Origin: JAKALX01 sp964508715
GTDB lineage: Bacteria > Chloroflexota > Dehalococcoidia > Tepidiformales > Tepidiformaceae
NCBI GenBank assembly: GCA_964508715.1
Contig: CAZDUX010000002.1
Location: 189,650-253,649 of the forward strand
Direction: 5' to 3'
Length of the DNA stretch: 64,000 nucleotides
Shown here: positions 59,465 to 64,000 of the stretch, one piece after another
Layout: every line of letters starts with the position of its first letter
How positions within the stretch are numbered: position 1 is the first letter of the stretch
Position numbers and translations under genes: made by a program
The notes under the pieces: generated by a model
Told to the model about the DNA's origin: nothing
Database searches by the model: none
The model's input: the letters and a program-made list of their open reading frames with translations, nothing else

Positions 59465-60634
59465 TTATTCCCCTTCGAAGCGGGTAATCGTCCCGGAACG
59501 CACGATATAGCGGCCCGAGGCGCGCGTCATGATATCGCGAAGGCGATCGGGATCGGCAGTAGTGACGATGGTTTGCTGGAAAGAGTCGATGAATTCGAGG
59601 ACGCCACGGCGGCGGCGCGCATCGAGTTCACTGAGTACATCATCGAGGAGCACGATGGGGTCATCACCCAGGGCGCGGCGCAGGTAGCTCGCCTCGGCAA
59701 GGCGGAGCGAGAGGGCCGCGGTTCGCTGCTGGGCTCGCGATGCGAACGAATCGGCCGCCATGCCATTGATGGCGATCTCGACATCATCGCGGTGGGGGCC
59801 AATAAGGGTAGCGCCAGCGCCGATTTCGCGGGGACGCAAGTTGGCGTAGGCACGGAGCATGCGGGCCGTCCACTCTGTCTCGTCGATGGGGATATCGGCC
59901 TCATCGAGACCTCCAAGTGAGGGCCGGTAGACCACCTCGAGGCGCTCGGCACTCTCGCTCAGGCGATCCATCTGGAACTCGGCCTGGACAGCGATATGCC
60001 CGAGTGCGTCAGCTCGCGCAAGGGCGATGATACCGCCGGCGTGGGCAAGTTCCTGGTCCCAAAAGTTGAGTTCGGAGGAACTCGCTTCGCGCGCCTGGAT
60101 GCGCTTCAGGAGGCTGTTGCGTTGCTGCAGGACCTTGGCGTAGCGCTGCATGGCCCGGAGGTAGCCGCGATCGACCTGTGAGATCATCATGTCGAGATAG
60201 CGGCGGCGCATGAGCGGGGGCCCGGCGACGATGTCGATGTCGAGAGTGGTGAAGAGCACAGCCGCAAGCTGCCCAACGGCGTCGGAGGCACGCTTGGGGA
60301 CACCGTTAACCCGGACACGCTTTCCGGCACGGTGGCTGGCATCGGTGCTGCGGCCAACGATGGCGACTTCGAGCTGGAGGTTGCCCGCGGAGCGTTCAAC
60401 TTCGCACGAGAGACGGGCGACCGGGAACTCGGTGTGAAGGAGTTCGCGGCGAACGAGATCGGCATCGTTGCTGGCGCGGCTGGAGCGGAGGGTGGAGAGG
60501 AGATAGATGGCCTCGAGCAGATTGCTCTTACCCTGTGCGTTGTCGCCAATGAACAGGTTCAGGCCACGATCAAGCTTCAAGCCTACACGGCCGTAGTTCC
60601 GATAATTGGCGATCTGAAGGTCAAAGATGAACAC
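59465..60634 (-). CDS. recF: DNA replication and repair protein RecF
   Basis: 389 residues, GTG start. Walker A GDNAQGKSNLL (30-40), the LQIANYRNYGR N-terminal strand, EIGAGATLIGPHRDDVEIAI, signature TAALSLRLAEASYLRRAL and Walker B DPIVLLDDVLSELDARRRRG. Promoter TATACT at 60646-60651 on the minus strand lies 11 bases before the start codon. Divergent from dnaN. Confidence 0.95.
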   Translation of the reverse strand: MFIFDLQIANYRNYGRVGLKLDRGLNLFIGDNAQGKSNLLEAIYLLSTLRSSRASNDADLVRRELLHTEFPVARLSCEVERSAGNLQLEVAIVGRSTDASHRAGKRVRVNGVPKRASDAVGQLAAVLFTTLDIDIVAGPPLMRRRYLDMMISQVDRGYLRAMQRYAKVLQQRNSLLKRIQAREASSSELNFWDQELAHAGGIIALARADALGHIAVQAEFQMDRLSESAERLEVVYRPSLGGLDEADIPIDETEWTARMLRAYANLRPREIGAGATLIGPHRDDVEIAINGMAADSFASRAQQRTAALSLRLAEASYLRRALGDDPIVLLDDVLSELDARRRRGVLEFIDSFQQTIVTTADPDRLRDIMTRASGRYIVRSGTITRFEGE

Positions 60635-60747
60635 GGTACATAGGTAGTATAGCCCAACTGCTTCGCGTTGGACTCACTTTTTTATAGCAAAGGGTGGGGT
60701 TTGAGGCGGGGCTGAGGCTGAAATGATCAGGCGCCTAAGCATTCGCC

Positions 60748-60776
60748 TTGTCCCACTGGCCGCAGGTTCCTATACT
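60748..60776 (+). promoter_or_regulatory. dnaN promoter
   Basis: TTGTCC, 17 bases, TATACT (60771-60776). Leader of about 31 bases with GGGG before the ATG. The 179-base recF-dnaN spacer shows an AT stretch (TTTTTTATAGC) but no DnaA-box cluster. Confidence 0.55.
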
Positions 60777-60813
60777 CCGGAGTTGCTGAAGAAGGCGATT
60801 GCGGGGTGCTGTC

Positions 60814-61944
60814 ATGAAAGTCCAGGTGCTGCAGGAGAATCTCCAGCGTGGCCTGTCGATCGTTGGCCGGGCGGTCGCGACCCGTTCGACGTTGCCAATC
60901 ACTGCGAACGTGCTGCTTGCCACCGACCAGGGACGCCTCAAGCTCGCGGCAACGGACCTCGACATTGCGATCAGCACATGGGTTGGAGCGAAGATCGACG
61001 AGGAAGGCGCGACGACCGTCCCTTCGCGACTCATCAGCGACTTCGTCGCCTCGCTCCCACCGGCAACCGTTGAACTCGAGATCGGCGAGCGCAGCCGGCA
61101 GATGAAGCTCGCTTGTGCTCGCAACGAATCGACCATCAACGCGATGGACGCGGAGGATTTTCCGCGGCTGCAGTCGATCAGTGATGGGGTCACGATTCAG
61201 CTCGACCCGAAGGCACTTCGGCGGGCCATTGAACGGGTGGAATTTGCAGCAGCGAGCGACGATTCACGGCCCGTGTTGACGGGTGTGCACTTCAAGAACG
61301 AAGGGGCACGGCTGACGCTGGCATCGGCAGACGGGTTCCGGCTCGCCGTCGCGGATATAACGCTCGACAACGCACCCTCGGAGCAGATCGAAGTCATCGT
61401 GCCGGCCCGCGCGCTGCGCGAGCTTGCGCGGCTGCTGGGCGACTCGAACGAGCCGATCGAGATGCGGGTGAACACAGGCCGCACCCAGGTACTGTTCCAC
61501 CTGTCGGAAACGGACATGGTGGCGCAGCTCATCCAGGGGACGTTCCCGAACTACAGCCAGCTCATCCCGGCACAGTTCACGACGCGCTGCGTCGTGGATG
61601 TCGACGAGTTCAAGCGTGAGACACGCATAGCGGCAATCTTCGCGCGCGATGGAAGCGGGATCATCCGCTTGCAGATGCAACCGGGAAGTGCAGCGGCACC
61701 GGGGCAGCTGACCATCAGCGCACGGGCAGACGAGATCGGCGACAACGAAGGGAAGATCGATGCGCAGGTCGAAGGCGATACCTCGAAGATCGCATTCAAC
61801 ATGCGGTATCTGCAGGACGTGCTGGGTGCGCTAAGCGGCAAAGTCGCGCTGGAGACAACCAGCCCATCGGCACAGGGCGTGTTCCGACCCGAAGGGGAGA
61901 CGGACTACGTGCATGTAGTCATGCCGATGTTCGTACAATGGTGA
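60814..61944 (+). CDS. dnaN: DNA polymerase III beta clamp
   Basis: 376 residues, three clamp domains. MKVQVLQENLQRGLSIVGRA, VATRSTLPITANVLLATD, FPRLQSISDGVTIQLDPKAL, RPVLTGVHFKNEGARLTLAS, FPNYSQLIPAQFTTR. The end reads YVHVVMPMFVQW, so the canonical VMPM is followed by four extra residues. The last 26 bases are also the 3' end of the convergent recombinase gene. Confidence 0.96.
   Translation: MKVQVLQENLQRGLSIVGRAVATRSTLPITANVLLATDQGRLKLAATDLDIAISTWVGAKIDEEGATTVPSRLISDFVASLPPATVELEIGERSRQMKLACARNESTINAMDAEDFPRLQSISDGVTIQLDPKALRRAIERVEFAAASDDSRPVLTGVHFKNEGARLTLASADGFRLAVADITLDNAPSEQIEVIVPARALRELARLLGDSNEPIEMRVNTGRTQVLFHLSETDMVAQLIQGTFPNYSQLIPAQFTTRCVVDVDEFKRETRIAAIFARDGSGIIRLQMQPGSAAAPGQLTISARADEIGDNEGKIDAQVEGDTSKIAFNMRYLQDVLGALSGKVALETTSPSAQGVFRPEGETDYVHVVMPMFVQW
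61919..61944. mobile_element. Putative element end in the 3' end of dnaN
   Basis: The recombinase reading frame and dnaN share these 26 bases in opposite directions. Large serine integrases often sit at the very end of their element, beside the attachment site. The other attachment end is not in the window, so this is a candidate boundary only. Confidence 0.4.
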
Positions 61945-63487
61945 GTATTTCAGAATCGGATTGGTCAGTCTGAAGCTCCCCGGGAGCAGGGATTGTCCCC
62001 GCAATTTCAGCGTGATCCGGAGATGCTGAGACTCTCACATCAAGGGCGTCGAGCAGGAGGCGAAAGTCGTCTCCGGCGGCCAAGCTGACCCATTCCTGAA
62101 CGAGTCGGGCCGCTTCCTGGACATCGCGGGTGAGCGACGGCCGGCGTCGTGGCGGATGGCTCCGTTGTGACGCCGCGAGCACCGCTTCCAGGCTCGAGCG
62201 CTCCATGGCGAGCCGCCGCCCTTCGGCGGCGAGTACGTCCTCAGGTAGACTGCCGCTGACGAAGAGCCGAGCAAGTCGGGATTGCTCGTCAAGCACATCA
62301 GCGAGTCGGCGTTCCGCTTTGAAGTCGCCGTCGTCCGACTGGGGTGACTCTGCGGGTTGGCGACGGGTTTCCTCAAGAACGAGAGCGGGATTGGCGAGGA
62401 CTCTGGCGATCTCTCGTCGGACGGCATCCTCGAGCGGCCCCATCCGTACGTACGGCGCCGAGCACCTTCCTTCGAAATTCCCTGCATAGGCGCGCCGGCA
62501 ACGGTAGTACCGGTAGCGTCCGCCTTGCATTGCCTGGCCGACCATCAGAGTGCCGCATTGTGCGCACCGGACATGCCCGCGGAGTGCATACTCATGCTGG
62601 GGCTGAGCGTGCGCCCGGCGTTCGGGATCGCGCAGGATTGCCTGGGCCCGCTCCCACACCGAGCGGTCTATAAGAGCAGGGGTCGCATCCGCGACCTCAA
62701 TCCAGTCGGTTTGTGGACGCTCGATGACGCGTCTCCGGCTCTTACCGGTGCGGATGTCCCGAGTCTTCGTGACCTGCGTCCGCCGATAGACCGTGCGACC
62801 GGTGTACGTTTCGTTGAGCAGCATGCGTCTGACGGTGAGCGGATGCCACGTGCCACCACCGAAGGCCGGGAGGCCCTCGCGGTTGAGTTCGCCCGCGATT
62901 CGGCTGCAGCCAGCTCCGGCGCAGAACGCTTCGAAGACTCGTCTGACGACGGCGGCCTGCGAGTAGTCAACCTGACGTCTCCCGGTCGAACGGTCGTACC
63001 GATAGCCGAAGATCCCCTTGCCAGTTCCCTGGGGGATTTTCCCTGCCCGGGCTCGCTCGCCCTTCCCGCGCATTGTGCGTTCGGCGATCTTCTCCCTCTC
63101 GACCTCGGCCGTGAACGCGCGAGCGGCCAGAATGAATCGGCCGATAGCCGTGTCTTCGAACTTCTCCGTTACGAAGTCGAGCTTCACGTCGGAGTTCTGC
63201 ATCTCGTCGAAAAGCACACCGATGTGGTTCTGGTTGCGGGCGAGGCGGTCAACGGCGTAGGCGATGACGATGTCCGTGACGCCTCGGCGAGCAGCGGCAC
63301 GCACGCGCTCGATGCCGGGTCGGTCCAGCGAGAAACCGCTCGCGGCGTCGCGAATAACGTCGACTACTTGCCACCCTTGAGCAGTCGCGTAGTCGATGCA
63401 GGCCCGCTCCTGCGTGTCCAGTGAGGTTCCGTCCCGCTCCTGGGCGTCGGTCGAGACCCGGGAGTAGATGACCGCGCGCATTGCCAT
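61919..63487 (-). CDS. Large serine recombinase (integrase)
   Basis: 522 residues. Catalytic Ser12 in IYSRVSTDAQERDGTSLDTQ, then resolvase core AYAVDRLARNQNHIGVLFDE and TAEVEREKIAERTMRGKGER. Recombinase domain (KGIFGYRYDRSTGRR, GTWHPLTVRRMLLNETYTGR), zinc-ribbon cysteines in RGHVRCAQCGTLM and FEGRC. The C-terminal coiled segment follows. The last residues (ILTIVRTSA) are read from the opposite strand of the dnaN 3' end. Marks a mobile element extending rightward. Confidence 0.92.
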   Translation of the reverse strand: MAMRAVIYSRVSTDAQERDGTSLDTQERACIDYATAQGWQVVDVIRDAASGFSLDRPGIERVRAAARRGVTDIVIAYAVDRLARNQNHIGVLFDEMQNSDVKLDFVTEKFEDTAIGRFILAARAFTAEVEREKIAERTMRGKGERARAGKIPQGTGKGIFGYRYDRSTGRRQVDYSQAAVVRRVFEAFCAGAGCSRIAGELNREGLPAFGGGTWHPLTVRRMLLNETYTGRTVYRRTQVTKTRDIRTGKSRRRVIERPQTDWIEVADATPALIDRSVWERAQAILRDPERRAHAQPQHEYALRGHVRCAQCGTLMVGQAMQGGRYRYYRCRRAYAGNFEGRCSAPYVRMGPLEDAVRREIARVLANPALVLEETRRQPAESPQSDDGDFKAERRLADVLDEQSRLARLFVSGSLPEDVLAAEGRRLAMERSSLEAVLAASQRSHPPRRRPSLTRDVQEAARLVQEWVSLAAGDDFRLLLDALDVRVSASPDHAEIAGTIPAPGELQTDQSDSEILTIVRTSA

Positions 63488-63501
63488 TCTTCGATCTTCC
63501 T

Positions 63502-63696
63502 TCAGGCTGCCTCATCCAATTCCGTGCCCTCGGCGCGGAAAGCCTCCGAGGAGAATATACGAAACCAAAGCTCGTCCCAGGCTGCACTCCGCGGTCCTTC
63601 TGCCCAATTCGTCTTGACCGGTAGGGGCCGACCACGACCCGCAGGGGGTCGGCCTATCCGCCCGGGGGTGGACTTAGGCGGCCGATCTTTGCTCAT
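63502..63696 (-). CDS. Small basic protein upstream of the recombinase
   Basis: 64 residues, MSKDRPPKSTPGRIGRPPAG, then SAAWDELWFRIFSSEAFRAE. It ends 14 bases before the recombinase start and is likely co-transcribed. The N-terminal half is basic and Pro/Gly-rich, perhaps DNA-binding. No family recognised; an accessory protein of the element is possible. Confidence 0.5.
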   Translation of the reverse strand: MSKDRPPKSTPGRIGRPPAGRGRPLPVKTNWAEGPRSAAWDELWFRIFSSEAFRAEGTELDEAA

Positions 63697-63958
63697 GCAG
63701 ACCATCTCCGCGTTCAAACAGAGCCAAAGGTCCATCGACTCCGGGCTGGCTCCAGATCGGTCGGTAGAAGGTTTCCTCTGAACGCAGCCGCAGAAACAGA
63801 TCGAGTTCCGCCACGCGGAGTAGCGTGACGCCCAGCAGCGCCCCAAGAGCAGTGACGCGGCGGACGAGGCGTTCCCCCGGAACCCCAGGATCTGGCCGGA
63901 CGAGAAAGAGGATGCGAAGCGCCTTGCTTTGGAACGCCCGCTCAAAGGGTGTGGTTCA
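63674..63958 (-). pseudogene. Open frame without start codon, probable gene remnant
   Basis: A minus-strand frame running from a TGA near 63958 to a TAA at 63674-63676 encodes about 94 residues of plausible protein (FERAFQSKALRILFLVRPDP, LGALLGVTLLRVAELDLFLR, SEETFYRPIWSQPGVDG). There is no ATG, GTG or TTG in its first third. It could be a 5'-truncated or frameshifted gene of the element. Nothing else is seen from 63959 to 64000. Confidence 0.4.
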
Positions 63959-64000
63959 GATTTTTTGCAAAGGAGAGTAAGCGGGTAGAGGATAGGTGGT

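Noticed and set aside
60635..60813. Possible replication origin between recF and dnaN
   Set aside because: No cluster of TTATCCACA-like DnaA boxes; only one short AT stretch.
1..64000. CRISPR arrays, rRNA, tRNA genes, insertion sequences with transposase
   Set aside because: Looked for on both strands by repeat spacing, T-loop and transposase motifs; none seen apart from the serine recombinase region.

Overview
The window is high-GC bacterial DNA dominated by a minus-strand flagellar gene cluster (about 1-26,240), followed by housekeeping genes on both strands. I infer a Chloroflexota-type (Dehalococcoidia or Thermomicrobia-like) bacterium or another high-GC monoderm relative. The reasons are the monoderm-style flagellar set (flhO/flhP pair, SwrB- and SwrD-like proteins, FliY, and no P- or L-ring genes here), a proton pyrophosphatase, Thr-Pro-rich stalk linkers, a c-di-AMP riboswitch, several apparently leaderless genes, and an LPXTG-type protein. 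The assignment is not certain; 16S or marker-gene placement is not possible from this window.

Flagellar block, read in its own (minus) direction from right to left. An orphan NarL/LuxR-type response regulator (25438-26238) has its own promoter. swrD-motA-motB-fliL-fliY-fliO form the first operon. A degraded Uma2-like gene and a new promoter separate it from fliP-fliQ-fliR-flhB-flhA-flhF-pilZ-hyp-fliA-swrB-like-LPXTG-flhO-flhP-flgM-flgN-flgK-flgL. Three flagellin genes follow as separate units, each with a terminator and a sigma-28-like upstream element. flaG and a fliD cut by the window edge come last. The fliP and swrD promoters share an 18-base box and a 10-base box at exactly the same spacing, and the regulator gene's own promoter carries a related box. 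This suggests one response regulator drives the flagellar operons and itself. fliC1 and fliC2 share an 875-bp identical tract with diverged ends, which indicates gene conversion.

26,450-33,300 holds an ABM-domain protein, a 72-aa zinc-ribbon protein behind a c-di-AMP (ydaO-type) riboswitch, a GNAT acetyltransferase, a possible 29-aa gene, hppA, a peroxiredoxin, a DinB-family protein and a zinc alcohol dehydrogenase. 33,600-44,250 holds an SDR, a lamin-tail stalk protein, rluB-cmk-plsC-ispH with a DUF512 radical SAM protein, two ferredoxins, a LysR regulator and hisE-hisG. 44,245-55,040 is more accessory. It has TatD and amidohydrolase genes, a MocA-like transferase, HAD and HDOD proteins, a phosphate-binding-like/CapA fusion, and a secreted RNase with a barstar inhibitor. 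It also has a lipoprotein hydrolase and a two-gene unit whose first product carries the GNQAV leader motif of contractile-injection-system cargo plus an HExxH metalloprotease motif.

55,000-64,000 holds an alpha/beta hydrolase with a double VOC protein, a YegS-type lipid kinase, RidA, a PrsW-type protease, recF and dnaN (divergent), and a large serine recombinase whose 3' end overlaps the 3' end of dnaN. That junction is probably one end of an integrated element that continues past the right edge. No rRNA, tRNA or CRISPR array was found.
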